64,000 bases of DNA from Streptomyces caeruleatus (GTDB taxonomy: Bacteria; Actinomycetota; Actinomycetes; Streptomycetales; Streptomycetaceae), in the NCBI RefSeq assembly GCF_001514235.1, contig NZ_KQ948947.1, forward strand, positions 40,581 through 104,580, read 5' to 3'. Below are positions 27,117 to 36,380 of this stretch, piece after piece; the first letter of the stretch is position 1; every line of letters begins with the position of its first letter. Made by a program: the position numbers and the translations under genes. Under the pieces are notes generated by a model. That model searched no databases. It saw only the letters and a program-made list of their open reading frames with translations, and had not been told where the DNA came from.

Positions 27117-28607
27117 GTGAAGGTCACCCGCATCGCATACAGCAACAATCTCAACAGAGCGAAGTACAGCCAACTCGTCGAACAAGCGCACCGGCTGGGT
27201 GCGGTACGAGCCCTGGTGTGGCGCAGGTTCGGATCCATCAACGGAGTCGGCATCTCGGACCGGCAGATCCGCGACCAATGGCTGGCTGACGGCACTGCTG
27301 AGGCATTCAGTGTCCTGGCGAACGCCTGGAAGGAGACCGTGCGCGACGCGATGGCCGATATCAAGGCATCTCGCGAAGCCGCAAAAGTACTTGTACGTAA
27401 GGCAATCCATCATCACTATCACACGCAAAAAGAGCGCAGGGATGCTTACGCCGCACTCAAGCGCGACACCTGGACGAGCGATGCGTTCCTGTGTCGACTC
27501 ATGCGTAAGCACTGGCGCCACGGTGTCTCCCGTACTGTGAACCAGATCGTGGTGCGCTCTGACCAGTACCGCACCTTCACCCTGCCCGGAGAGGGAAACG
27601 TCTGGCTCGCGGTCCCGTCCCTGGCGCGCCGGAAGATGATCAGCATTCCGCTGAACACCACTGTCGCGCCCACCGGCACCCTGCGTCTCATCGTTCGCGA
27701 CATGCGCGTTGAAGTCCATTACGCCATCGACGCGGCCGATCTGCGTGAACTGCGTCCCTGTGGAACGGCGAAGATCGCTGTGGACAAGGGATACAGCGAG
27801 GTTCTCACCGACTCCGAGGGTACGCACCATGGTCAAGAACTCGGCGATCTACTGCGAACCGAATCCGACTACCTCAAGACCAAGAACGCCCGTCGGGCCA
27901 GAATCCGAGCCGTCATCGAGAGAGCTCGAAACGCGGGTGACCATGCAAAGGCCGACCGGATCGCGGCCAACAACCTCGGTACCATCAAACGGGACCGGCG
28001 CCACCGTCGGTTCACATCACGCGTGCGCACAGTGACCTTCACCGCCGTCCACGCCGTCGTGGACAAAGCGAAACACATCATCGCCGAAGACCTCACCCGA
28101 CCCTTCGTATCGCGGAAGAGACTCGGCAAAGACACCAATCGCCGCCTCGCCACATGGACGAAAGGCATCACGGCCGAAGCACTCACACACGTGTCAGAGC
28201 GCAGAGGTTCTGCGCTGACGCTGGTCAACGCGGCCTACACGTCACAAGTCGCCCCCTGCTGCCAGATCCTCGGCAAGCGCCTAGGGGACCGGCTTCACTG
28301 CACCCAGTGTGGGGACGTATGGCAAGCAGACCACGCGGGAGCGATCAACGTCCTGGAGCGAGATGGAGACCCTGACATCTCCCTGCACACACCGCACACG
28401 CGGGTACGGCAGATCCTCCAGGAACGGGCCGATCGCCACCGGACCAGACTGCCGGTCCAGGACTCCAGCCCAACAGGGCGGAGAGCGAATCATCCTATGC
28501 GGGCAAACTGCCCAGCGAACGGGAAGCAGTGTGCAGCAAGACCAATGTCAGCTGCCCGAAGTATCGCCAACTTCTCCATCCGTCCTGACAACTGGCCGAG
28601 GCAGTAA
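27117..28607 (+). CDS. tnpB: TnpB-family RNA-guided nuclease (IS605 OrfB type), solitary
   Basis: 496-residue TnpB-like protein. The RuvC triad appears intact: D223 (KIAVDKGYSEV), E324 (HIIAEDL) and D405 (WQADHAGAINVL). The zinc ribbon is altered: TSQVAPCC (Cys381-Cys382) replaces the usual CxxC, while the second pair CTQC (395-398) is normal. The N-terminus (MKVTRIAYS, then VWRRFGSINGVG) starts at GTG 27117. Codons are less G+C-biased than in neighbours. No TnpA is present in the window, so the copy cannot move by itself. The guide RNA of this family is made from the 3' end of the gene and flank, here about 28400-28740. The last 80 residues are poorly conserved and may double as that RNA. 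Confidence 0.88.
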   Translation: MKVTRIAYSNNLNRAKYSQLVEQAHRLGAVRALVWRRFGSINGVGISDRQIRDQWLADGTAEAFSVLANAWKETVRDAMADIKASREAAKVLVRKAIHHHYHTQKERRDAYAALKRDTWTSDAFLCRLMRKHWRHGVSRTVNQIVVRSDQYRTFTLPGEGNVWLAVPSLARRKMISIPLNTTVAPTGTLRLIVRDMRVEVHYAIDAADLRELRPCGTAKIAVDKGYSEVLTDSEGTHHGQELGDLLRTESDYLKTKNARRARIRAVIERARNAGDHAKADRIAANNLGTIKRDRRHRRFTSRVRTVTFTAVHAVVDKAKHIIAEDLTRPFVSRKRLGKDTNRRLATWTKGITAEALTHVSERRGSALTLVNAAYTSQVAPCCQILGKRLGDRLHCTQCGDVWQADHAGAINVLERDGDPDISLHTPHTRVRQILQERADRHRTRLPVQDSSPTGRRANHPMRANCPANGKQCAARPMSAARSIANFSIRPDNWPRQ

Positions 28608-28740
28608 GAAAGGCCATCAGGTCCATCACGCCGTACCTGATGCCTGCGAAGGAGTGCGAACCTCTGAGCCTGTCCGGCACACTGCTTGCTGCGCGACGCC
28701 GCGCACGCAGACTTCGATGTCCTCGGACGCTGGAGGCGTC
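28400..28740 (+). ncRNA. Presumed TnpB guide RNA (reRNA) region
   Basis: By family knowledge, reRNA overlaps the tnpB 3' end and extends into the right flank. This region also has no other gene between 28608 and 28740. I cannot place its exact ends or the guide segment by eye. Confidence 0.35.
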
Positions 28741-28959
28741 ATGCTGGAGATCAACACGAGCAAGGTGAGCCGCTGGGACCACCACGGACGCGAGCACGTC
28801 GTACGAGTACAGCGCAAAGGCGCGCAACGCACGATCAGATGCGACACCTGCGGCTGGCGCAAGGGCGCGCAGTTCCTGCCCTGGCTGAAGGCGGAGGAGC
28901 ATCTCGCGGAGGCGCATCAGGCGACGGTGGACCCGACGGAGGCGCAGTCCGACCGATGA
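28741..28959 (+). CDS. Small CxxC protein of unknown function
   Basis: 72-residue protein (MLEINTSKVSRWDHHGREH) with one CxxC pair in IRCDTCGWRKGAQF, a single knuckle that could bind zinc as a dimer. GGAGG lies 5 nt before the ATG. The stop overlaps the acetyltransferase start by 4 nt (ATGA), so the two are coupled. I recognise it only as a conserved actinomycete type. Confidence 0.75.
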   Translation: MLEINTSKVSRWDHHGREHVVRVQRKGAQRTIRCDTCGWRKGAQFLPWLKAEEHLAEAHQATVDPTEAQSDR

Positions 28960-29582
28960 CGACGCGCATCCGCCCCTACCGCCCCGAGGACCGGGAGGCC
29001 GTCGAGGACATCTGCGTCCGTACGGCCCACGAGGGCGGCGACAGCCGGCCCCACTACCAGGACCCGGGCATCTTCCCGACGACCTTCGCGATCCCGTACG
29101 CCGTGCTCGAACCGGACCTCGCCTTCGTCCTGGACGACGGGGCGGGCCGGGCGGTCGGCTACATCCTCGGCACCGCGGACACACCGCGCTTCGTCGAGGC
29201 CTTCCGCACCGAGTGGCTCCCGTCGGCGGCCGAGCGCTACCCGGAGCCCGTGGGGCCGCCGACCACCCCGGACGGGGCGATGATCCGGCTCCTGCACCAC
29301 CCGGAGCGCATGCTCGTCCCGGAGGTCGCCGCCTACCCGGCCCATCTGCACATCGACCTGCTCCCCGCATGGCAGGGCCAGGGCCACGGCCGCACGCTGA
29401 TGCGCACCCTGTTGCGGGCCCTCCAGGACAAGGGCGTCCCGGCCGTGCACCTCTCCATGGTCACGGCCAACACCCCGGCCAGGGCCTTCTACGACCGCCT
29501 CGGCTTCCACGAGATAGCCGTACCGGAGCCGGGCCCCGTCACCTACCTCGGGCGTACGACGAGGGAACTCGACAGCCTGTGA
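28956..29582 (+). CDS. GNAT-family acetyltransferase
   Basis: 208-residue protein. The N-terminal strand is IRPYRPEDREAVEDICVRT; the acetyl-CoA motif A is HIDLLPAWQGQGHGRTLMRTLL (Q-x-x-G-x-G type), followed by NTPARAFYDRLGFHEI. A central insertion (TEWLPSAAERYPEPVGPP) is typical of the larger GNATs related to O-GlcNAcase-associated acetyltransferases. Substrate unknown. Translation is coupled to the CxxC protein. Confidence 0.87.
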   Translation: MTTRIRPYRPEDREAVEDICVRTAHEGGDSRPHYQDPGIFPTTFAIPYAVLEPDLAFVLDDGAGRAVGYILGTADTPRFVEAFRTEWLPSAAERYPEPVGPPTTPDGAMIRLLHHPERMLVPEVAAYPAHLHIDLLPAWQGQGHGRTLMRTLLRALQDKGVPAVHLSMVTANTPARAFYDRLGFHEIAVPEPGPVTYLGRTTRELDSL

Positions 29583-29583
29583 C

Positions 29584-29625
29584 ACCCCTCGGCCCCTCGG
29601 CCCCTCGACCCCTCGACCCCTCAGT
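29584..29625. repeat. Five 9-bp repeats between convergent genes
   Basis: Imperfect tandem copies of CCCCTCGGC/A between the GNAT and TetR genes. No function visible. Confidence 0.6.
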
Positions 29626-29646
29626 CCCGTAACACCTCGGTACGGC

Positions 29647-30243
29647 TCAGTCGCGGGCCCGCAGCCCCCGCACCAGCAGATCCACGACCGCCTCCAACTC
29701 GCCCTCCACGCCGGGCTGTTCCCACTCCCGGGCGTACCCGGGGTCGTGGAAACGGCCCGTGGCGTGGAACAGGGCACGGGCGGTCGTCGCGGGGTCGGCG
29801 CAGGTGAAGGTGCCCGCGTCGACGCCCGCCTGGACGATCCGGGTCAGCTGGCCGGTCAGGTCGGCGATGTGCTGGCCGACCGCCTCGCCGTTCTCGGTGG
29901 CCAGCACCGAGAAGGTGGCGAACAGCTCGGGTTCGTCGCCCGCCTTGCGGCGCTTGGCGGCGAACAGGCCCGTGAACCAGGCGCGCAGGCGTGCCTCCGG
30001 ATCGAGGTCGTCGGCGGCGACGATCCCGGAGAGGGAGTCGAACGTCCGGTCCAGCCACTTCTTCGTGACCGCGTCCCGCAGCGCCGCCTTCGTACGGAAG
30101 TGCCGGTAGACGCTGCCATGGCTGACGCCGAGCGCGCGGGCCACGTCGACCACGGTGGCCTTGGCCGGTCCGTGGCGGCGCAGCACCTCCTCGGTGGCTT
30201 CGAGGATGCGCTCGGCGGTCAGGGTCTCGCTGGTCGGAGGCAT
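29647..30243 (-). CDS. TetR-family regulator
   Basis: 198-residue repressor with an N-terminal HTH (AERILEATEEVLRRHGPAKATVVDVARALGVSHGSVYRHFRTKAALRDAV) and a variable C-terminal ligand domain. The start at ATG 30243 gives the conserved N-terminal distance; there is no clear ribosome site. It lies 31 bp after the aldo/keto reductase gene on the same strand and most likely binds the palindrome at 31314-31335 in that gene's promoter, thereby controlling itself and the reductase. Confidence 0.9.
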   Translation of the reverse strand: MPPTSETLTAERILEATEEVLRRHGPAKATVVDVARALGVSHGSVYRHFRTKAALRDAVTKKWLDRTFDSLSGIVAADDLDPEARLRAWFTGLFAAKRRKAGDEPELFATFSVLATENGEAVGQHIADLTGQLTRIVQAGVDAGTFTCADPATTARALFHATGRFHDPGYAREWEQPGVEGELEAVVDLLVRGLRARD

Positions 30244-30274
30244 GTCTAGACGGTACCCGGGGCCGGCGGCGCGA

Positions 30275-31291
30275 TCAGCGTTCGCTGTCGAGCATGGCCA
30301 TCTGGGCGGGGGCGTACCGCTCACCGGCCGCCGCGTCCGCGGGGACGGCGGCCTCGACGGCGGCGAGGTCGGCCGCGTCCAGCGTCACGTCCAGGGCGCC
30401 GAGGGCCTCGTCGAGCCGCCCACGGGTGCGGGCGCCGATGAGCGGCACGATGCCCTCGCCCCGGGAGAGCGCCCAGGCGATGGCGATCTGGGCGACGGTG
30501 ACGCCCTTCTCCTCGGCGATCTTGCGCAGGGACTCGACCAGGGTGAGGTTGTGCCGGAGGTTGTCACCCTGGAAGCGGGGCGAGTGGGCGCGGAAGTCGG
30601 TGGCCGCGTACTGCTGGCCGTCGGTGACATGGCCGGAGATCAGGCCGCGGGAGAGCACGCCGTACGCGGTGACGGCGATGCCCAGTTCGCGCAGGGTGGG
30701 CAGGACCTCCCGCTCCGGGCCGCGGGAGATGAGGGAGTACTCGATCTGGAGGTCGGCGATCGGGGCGGTGGCGGCGGCCCGGCGGATGGTGTCGGCGCCG
30801 ACCTCACTGAGGCCGATGTGGCGGACGTACCCCTTCTCGACCAGTTCGGCGATGGCGCCGACGGTCTCCTCGATCGGCACGTCCGGGTCGAGCCGGGCGG
30901 GGCGGTAGACGTCGATGTGGTCGACGCCGAGGCGCTGGAGGGAGTACGCGGCGGAGGTCTTCACCGCGGCCGGGCTCCCGTCGAAGCCGTACCACTCGCC
31001 GTCCGGGCCGCGCTGGGCGCCGAACTTCACGCTGAGCAGCGCGTTCTCGCGCAGGGCGGCCGGGGCGGTGCGCAGGGCCTCGTTGATGAGCAGTTCGTTG
31101 TGGCCCATGCCGTAGAAGTCGCCGGTGTCGAGCAGGGTCACGCCGGCCTCCAGGGCGGCGTGGATGGTGGCGACGGACTCGGCGTGGTCCGCCTCGCCGT
31201 ACATGCCGGACATGCCCATGCAGCCGAGGCCGAGGGCGGAGACCTGGGGGCCGGTGGTTCCGAGGGCGCGGGTTCGTGTCGTCGTCGTCAT
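30275..31291 (-). CDS. Aldo/keto reductase
   Basis: 338-residue NADPH-dependent oxidoreductase. Features: RALGTTGPQVSALGLGCMGMSGMYG at the N-terminus, the catalytic Tyr in LLDTGDFYGMGHNE, Lys in LLSVKFGAQ, and the coenzyme-binding end IPLIGARTR-like segment (VPLIGARTRGRLDE). The ATG has GGTGGAGGC just upstream. It belongs to the YakC/AKR13-like group. It forms an operon with the downstream TetR gene and starts beside a TetR-type operator. Confidence 0.92.
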   Translation of the reverse strand: MTTTTRTRALGTTGPQVSALGLGCMGMSGMYGEADHAESVATIHAALEAGVTLLDTGDFYGMGHNELLINEALRTAPAALRENALLSVKFGAQRGPDGEWYGFDGSPAAVKTSAAYSLQRLGVDHIDVYRPARLDPDVPIEETVGAIAELVEKGYVRHIGLSEVGADTIRRAAATAPIADLQIEYSLISRGPEREVLPTLRELGIAVTAYGVLSRGLISGHVTDGQQYAATDFRAHSPRFQGDNLRHNLTLVESLRKIAEEKGVTVAQIAIAWALSRGEGIVPLIGARTRGRLDEALGALDVTLDAADLAAVEAAVPADAAAGERYAPAQMAMLDSER

Positions 31292-31312
31292 GCCTCCACC
31301 ATGCCGTAACAG

Positions 31313-31350
31313 CTGACAGATTTCAATATCTGTCATTCCATACTTGTCAG
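31313..31350. promoter_or_regulatory. TetR-type operator in the reductase promoter
   Basis: Perfect inverted repeat TGACAGAT (31314-31321)-N6-ATCTGTCA (31328-31335), preceded by a C that pairs with a further half site TGTCAG at 31345-31350. It lies 23-60 bp upstream of the reductase start, where a repressor would block it. Confidence 0.78.
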
Positions 31351-31354
31351 CCCC

Positions 31355-32180
31355 GCAGGGGACGAGATCGGCATCGACCCCGACATCGAGCTGCCCGTCG
31401 CCTCCCTCGTGAAGATCCCGCTCGCCCTGGTGACGCTGGAGCGGATCCGGCGCGGGGAACTCGACGGTGCCCAGGTGATCGAGGTGCCGCCCGGACGGAT
31501 CACCACGCCCGGCCCGACCGGCGTCAGCCGCTTCCGGCACCCGGCCCGCATCGCCGTGGAGGACCTGATCTACCTCAGCACCTGCATCAGCGACAACAGC
31601 GCCGCCGACGCCCTCTTCGCCCTCACCCCGCCCGACCGAGTCGGCGCGGTCCTGCGGGAGTCGGGACTGCGCGGCATCGCCGTACGGCACACCATGCGCG
31701 AGCTGATGGAGACGCCGGTGGAGCGTTTCGACCCCGCTGACGTGCACCTCGCGCACGCCCTAGCGATCGACGCCGGCACCCCGGGCCGCGGCCACCGGGT
31801 CCCCCAGCTCGACATCTCACGCGCCAACACCGGCACGGCACGGGCCTTCGTCGACCTCCTCCAGGCCCTCTGGCGCCCCGGCGCCACCGAGCCCTCGACG
31901 GTCCACCCCGGGGTCGCCGCACAGGTACGCGGCTTCATGGCCAACAACCTCGTACGCACCCGCCTCGCCCCGGACTTCGACTCCGACGCCTCCACCTGGT
32001 CGTCCAAGACCGGCATGCTGCTCAACCTGCGCCACGAGGCCGGCGTGGTCGAGCACACCGACGGCCAGGCGTACGCGATAGCCGTCTGACCGAGTCCCGG
32101 GTGGCCGCCGGCCGGCAGCCGGGCGCCGACGCCCTCATGGGCCAGGTCGCCCGGCGCCTGCGCGACGAACTCCGTTCGAG
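31355..32180 (+). pseudogene. Beta-lactamase-like serine hydrolase, truncated and frameshifted
   Basis: The class A-like serine hydrolase fold is recognisable: S-x-x-K in VASLVKIPLAL (31403 on), S-D-N in STCISDNSAAD, and K-T-G in SSKTGMLL. No in-frame ATG/GTG/TTG exists before the SxxK motif, because the sequence runs directly from the TetR operator into DEIGIDPD, so 20 or more N-terminal residues are gone. A stop at 32087 interrupts the C-terminus; one missing base there restores the expected end (LTESRVAAGRQPGADALMGQVARRLRDEL). The first possible start (GTG 31409) would delete the catalytic Ser. It is a dead gene, apparently cut by arrival of the reductase-TetR unit. Confidence 0.82.
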
Positions 32181-32206
32181 ATGGATTCAGTTCCAGGGCC
32201 CGGGCC

Positions 32207-32824
32207 CTAACGGGCCGTCACCGCCAGCTTCGCCCCCACCGCCACGAACGACCCGGCGAACCCACGCCGCAGCCAGGTCATCACCCGGGACCGCGAGGTG
32301 ACATGACTGCGGACGGAGGCCGCGAGGACGCCGTACGCCGCGAAGACCACGAACGTCACCAGCATGAACACCCCGCTGAGCGCGAGCATCCGCGGCAGGG
32401 CGTTCGTCTCACCGGAGTGCACGAACTGGGGCAGGAACGCGCAGAAGAAGATGGTCAGCTTCGGGTTGAGAAGGTTGACCAGAACGCCCCGCACGACCAC
32501 GCGCCCGGCCGAGACCGGCGCGGCCCCCTCCCCCTCGTCCACCCCGAGCGCCTCCTTGTCCCTGAGCGTGGCCCACGCCATGTACAGGAGATAGGCGACA
32601 CCGGCGTACTTGAGGATCTGGAACGCCGTGGCGCTCGCGCGCAGCACGGCGGCGACCCCGGTGACCGTCGCCAGCATGTGCGGCACGATCCCGAGCGTGC
32701 AGCCGAGTGCCGCGACGACACTCGCGCGCCGGCCGCGGGAGAGCCCGGCCGCGAGGGTGTAGACGACGCCGGTGCCGGGGGTGGCGACGACCACGAGGGT
32801 GGTCAGCAGGAAAGCGATGCTCAT
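32207..32824 (-). CDS. LysE/RhtB-family exporter
   Basis: 205-residue inner-membrane protein with about six helices, the family start (FLLTTLVVVATPGTGVVYTLAAGLSRGRRA) and VNLLNPKLTIFFCAFLPQF in the centre. It exports amino acids or related metabolites. The ATG at 32824 opens directly into TM1. It is convergent with the dead serine hydrolase and divergent from the protein kinase gene. Confidence 0.92.
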   Translation of the reverse strand: MSIAFLLTTLVVVATPGTGVVYTLAAGLSRGRRASVVAALGCTLGIVPHMLATVTGVAAVLRASATAFQILKYAGVAYLLYMAWATLRDKEALGVDEGEGAAPVSAGRVVVRGVLVNLLNPKLTIFFCAFLPQFVHSGETNALPRMLALSGVFMLVTFVVFAAYGVLAASVRSHVTSRSRVMTWLRRGFAGSFVAVGAKLAVTAR

Positions 32825-33077
32825 ACGCCCCAGCCTGGGCGCTCGGCGGTACCGCCCACAGGGCCAAAGCGACCTGTATCCGGGACCAATGACCACCGAG
32901 CCCTCCGCTCAGGCGGACGCGGACAACGCCTCCCGCTCGGTCTCGACCAGCAGCACACAGAACTCCTCGGCCGGTTGACCAGGCAACCAACTCCAGCCCC
33001 AGTTGCCCGAATTGCACCCCAAATACCATGGGTCTACGGTCGTTACAGGGGCACTCACGTCTCGGCGGAGGCTTGTG

Positions 33078-34994
33078 ATGTCGGGCTTCGACGACAGCGC
33101 GGGACGGGTGATCGCGAGACGCTACCGGCTGCTGCGCAGAATCGGCGCCGGCGGCATGGGTCGCGTCTGGTTCGCCTACGATCTCGATCTGGCCTGCGAG
33201 GTGGCCGTCAAGGAGATCACCTTCGCGCAGGACCTGCCGGAGGCGGACATCGCCGGACGCGTGGCCCGGGCCCGGCAGGAGGCCCGCCTGGCCGCCCGCC
33301 TGCGCGACCACCCCCACGTGGCCACGGTGCACGACGTCGTCGAAGAGGACGGGCTGCCGTACATCGTGATGGCGTACGTTCCGGGCGCGACGACCCTCGG
33401 GGAGGTCGTCCGTGAGCGGGGCCCGCTGGACGCGCCGGAGGCGGCCCGCATCGGCCTGGCCGTCCTGGACGCCCTCATGGCGGGCCATCGCATCGGCATC
33501 CTCCACCGCGACGTCAAACCGGCCAACATCCTGCTGGCGAGCTCCGGATCCGACGCCTCGTTCCACCGCTCCCCCGGCCAGGTCCTGCTGGCGGACTACG
33601 GCGTCGCCCTCAAACCCGACTCCGGCGAACCCCGCCTCACCGCGACCTCCGCGCTCGTCGGAACCCCCGGTTTCCTCGCCCCCGAACGGGCCCGCGGCGC
33701 ACCGCCGAGTGCCACCGCCGACCTCTTCGCGCTCGGGGCCACGCTCTACTTCGCCGTCAGCGGCAACGGCCCCTTCGACCGCGGCTCGGAGGCCTCCACC
33801 CTCACCGCCCTGCTCTTCGAGGAACCCCCGCCCCTGGACCGCGCGGGCCCCCTCACCCCGGTCCTGACCGGCCTGCTGGCCAAGGACCCCGACCAGCGGA
33901 TGCCGGGCGAGGAGGCGGCACGCCTGCTCTCCGAGGCGGCCCGGTCCGAGCAGCCGGCCCCGACGCCGGTCCCGGCCGAGACCGTCATGGACAGCCCCCC
34001 GACCCCGCCCCCGCCCCCGCCCCCGCCGCCCACCGGCGAGACGGTGATCGACCATCCCTCAGGCCCCGGCGACACCCCACCCCCGGCCGACGCCCAGCCA
34101 AAGCCCCGCCCACCCCACCGCCGCCCCTCCCGAGGCATCCTCGTCACCCTCATCGCCGTAGCGGCACTCCTCATAGGAGGCGGCTTGTGGGCAGGCGCGT
34201 CCCTGGTCGGCACGGAGAACGGGAGCGAGGGCTCGGACACACCCAGCCCGACCGGCCCGGTGCGGATGTACGGGGAGAACGTGGATCTGACCAAGGAGCT
34301 GCAACAGGGGGACTGTGTCTCGACGGTCTGGGGTCAGGGGAAGTTGAAGGGTGAGCCCAATTCCGTCGGGGTGGTCGACTGCCTGGAGGAGTCCAGTTCG
34401 GTGGACGGGCAAGTGATGAGGACGGAAACGGCCACATCCCTCGATGACGCGAGGGAGAACGGTGCCGACCGCTGCGAGTCCTCACTGGACAAGACTGTGC
34501 GCAGCATGGCCGACGCCCAGTCGTACGCACTCGTGCCGAACGAGCAGGGGTGGGACTCCGGCGTGCGCAGTACGGCCTGCCTGGTCTTCAACAAGTCCGT
34601 TCCGCTGTACGGACAGGTCGGCAGCTTCCGCGACGTCGGCAAGCAGATCCTCGTGACCAACTCCGCGGTCGGAGACTGCTTCAACGAACAGGAGAGCGGA
34701 GGCACCTACACCAGCTACCTCGCGAGCTGCACCCTCGCCCACGACGACGAGGTCGTCGGCTTCGTAGAGGCGCCCGCGGGCATGGATTTCAGCGCCATCG
34801 AATCCGAGTCGACAAAGCTGTGCGCGAACAAATACCAGTCGGTGAGCAAGCCGGAGGGCACGGAGCTGTACACCTGGACGCCTCACGAGGACGACTGGAA
34901 GAAGGGCTTCCGCTACGTCATGTGCACCGTGGCCCGCCTCGACGGCCAAAAGCTGACGGGAGACGCAACATCCCCCGTCAGCTCCACCGGCTAG
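33078..34994 (+). CDS. Membrane Ser/Thr protein kinase
   Basis: 638-residue Hanks-type kinase. Catalytic domain about 14-285: glycine loop GAGGMGRV, K45 in VAVKE, HRDVKPAN with D145, a DYG in place of DFG (173-175), and GTPGFLAPE. A Pro-rich juxtamembrane linker (295-350, a run of prolines near 310-319) leads to one TM helix (352-376) and an extracellular C-terminal domain of about 260 residues with several Cys, resembling septum-formation/DUF4190-type domains rather than PASTA. GGAGG is 7 nt before ATG 33078. The ligand is unknown. The last 40 bases contain a terminator stem. Confidence 0.92.
   Translation: MSGFDDSAGRVIARRYRLLRRIGAGGMGRVWFAYDLDLACEVAVKEITFAQDLPEADIAGRVARARQEARLAARLRDHPHVATVHDVVEEDGLPYIVMAYVPGATTLGEVVRERGPLDAPEAARIGLAVLDALMAGHRIGILHRDVKPANILLASSGSDASFHRSPGQVLLADYGVALKPDSGEPRLTATSALVGTPGFLAPERARGAPPSATADLFALGATLYFAVSGNGPFDRGSEASTLTALLFEEPPPLDRAGPLTPVLTGLLAKDPDQRMPGEEAARLLSEAARSEQPAPTPVPAETVMDSPPTPPPPPPPPPTGETVIDHPSGPGDTPPPADAQPKPRPPHRRPSRGILVTLIAVAALLIGGGLWAGASLVGTENGSEGSDTPSPTGPVRMYGENVDLTKELQQGDCVSTVWGQGKLKGEPNSVGVVDCLEESSSVDGQVMRTETATSLDDARENGADRCESSLDKTVRSMADAQSYALVPNEQGWDSGVRSTACLVFNKSVPLYGQVGSFRDVGKQILVTNSAVGDCFNEQESGGTYTSYLASCTLAHDDEVVGFVEAPAGMDFSAIESESTKLCANKYQSVSKPEGTELYTWTPHEDDWKKGFRYVMCTVARLDGQKLTGDATSPVSSTG
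34951..34983. terminator. Terminator inside the kinase 3' end
   Basis: 10-bp perfect stem AGCTGACGGG (34951-34960) with CCCGTCAGCT (34974-34983), 13-nt loop, overlapping the kinase coding end, between convergent kinase and glyS genes only 3 bp apart. Confidence 0.75.
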
Positions 34995-34997
34995 GTG

Positions 34998-36380
34998 CTA
35001 CGCACCGATCAGTCGGCTGGCCAGATACCCCTCGATCTGGTCGAGAGACACCCGCTCCTGCTTCATCGAGTCCCGCTCACGCACCGTGACCGCGTTGTCG
35101 TCCAGCGTGTCGAAGTCGACCGTGACACAGAACGGCGTACCGATCTCGTCCTGGCGCCGGTAACGCCGCCCGATCGCGCCCGCGTCGTCGAACTCGATGT
35201 TCCAGTTCTGCCGAAGCGCCTGGGCGAGGCCCTTGGCCTTCGGGGAGAGCTCCGGGTTCCGGGACAGCGGAAGGACGGCCACCTTCACCGGGGCCAGCCG
35301 GTGGTCGAGGCGGAGCACCGTCCGCTTCTCCATCTTGCCCTTGGCGTTGGGCGCCTCGTCCTCGACGTACGCGTCGAGCAGGAAGGCGAGCATCGCGCGG
35401 CCGACACCGGCCGCCGGCTCGATGACGTAGGGAGTCCAGCGCTCGCCGGCCTCCTGGTCGAAGTAGGAGAGGTCCTGGCCGGAGGCCTTGGAGTGCGCGC
35501 CGAGATCGTAGTCGGTGCGGTTGGCGACGCCCTCCAGCTCGCCCCACTCGTTGCCGCCGAACTGGAAGCGGTACTCGATGTCAGCGGTGCGCTTGGAGTA
35601 GTGGGAGAGCTTCTCCTTGGGGTGCTCGTACCACCGCATGTTCTCCTCGCGCAGGCCCAGGCCGGTGTACCAGTTCCAGCGCTGCTCCATCCAGTACTCC
35701 TGCCACGTCTCGTCCTCGCCCGGCTTGACGAAGAACTCCATCTCCATCTGCTCGAACTCGCGGGTGCGGAAGATGAAGTTGCCGGGCGTGATCTCGTTGC
35801 GGAAGGACTTGCCCATCTGCGCGATGCCGAACGGCGGCTTGCGGCGCGAAGTGGTCTGCACCTGGGCGAAGTTGGTGAAGATGCCCTGGGCGGTCTCCGG
35901 GCGCAGGTAGGCGATCGAGCCGCTGTCCTGCGTCGGGCCGAGGTGGGTGGAGAGAAGACCCGAGAACTGCTTGGGTTCGGTGAACTGGCCCTTGTTACCG
36001 CAGTTGGGGCAGTTGACGTCGGCGAGGCCGTTCTCCGGGAGGTGGCCCTTCTTGGCCTCGTACGCCTCCTCCAGGTGGTCCGCGCGGAAGCGCTTGTGGC
36101 AGGAGGTGCACTCGGTAAGCGGGTCCGTGAAGGTGGCGACGTGACCGGAGGCGACCCAGACCTCGGGGGCAAGGATGACGGACGAGTCGATACCGACCAC
36201 GTCCTCGCGCGACGTCACCATGTAGCGCCACCACTGGCGCTTCAGGTTCTCCTTGAGCTCGACACCCAGCGGCCCGTAATCCCATGCGGCACGCTGGCCG
36301 CCGTAGATCTCACTGCAGGGGAATACGAAGCCACGGCGCTTGCTCAGGCTGACGATGGTGTCGATCTTGTCGGCGGCCAC
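34998..36380 (-). CDS. glyS: Glycyl-tRNA synthetase
   Basis: Class II synthetase charging tRNA-Gly. 460 residues, the length of the dimeric (alpha2) type. Motifs: VSLSKRRGFVFPCSEIYGG, the zinc-binding pairs CTSCHKRF and CPNCGNKG, YLRPETAQGIFTNF (motif 2 region), GKSFRNEITPGNFIFRTREFEQMEMEFF, and VIEPAAGVGRAMLAFL. It starts at GTG 36380 with GAAGAGAG upstream. It is divergent from znuA; the order glyS/znuACB/zur is conserved in streptomycetes. Confidence 0.97.
   Translation of the reverse strand: MAADKIDTIVSLSKRRGFVFPCSEIYGGQRAAWDYGPLGVELKENLKRQWWRYMVTSREDVVGIDSSVILAPEVWVASGHVATFTDPLTECTSCHKRFRADHLEEAYEAKKGHLPENGLADVNCPNCGNKGQFTEPKQFSGLLSTHLGPTQDSGSIAYLRPETAQGIFTNFAQVQTTSRRKPPFGIAQMGKSFRNEITPGNFIFRTREFEQMEMEFFVKPGEDETWQEYWMEQRWNWYTGLGLREENMRWYEHPKEKLSHYSKRTADIEYRFQFGGNEWGELEGVANRTDYDLGAHSKASGQDLSYFDQEAGERWTPYVIEPAAGVGRAMLAFLLDAYVEDEAPNAKGKMEKRTVLRLDHRLAPVKVAVLPLSRNPELSPKAKGLAQALRQNWNIEFDDAGAIGRRYRRQDEIGTPFCVTVDFDTLDDNAVTVRERDSMKQERVSLDQIEGYLASRLIGA

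Noticed and set aside
26873..28740. CRISPR array or type V locus around the TnpB gene
   Set aside because: I looked for repeated units of 20-40 bp in both flanks and found none; there is no Cas1/Cas2.
30915..32301. Small plus-strand frames around the reductase promoter
   Set aside because: They lack ribosome sites and conserved content. The region is explained by the operator and the dead hydrolase.
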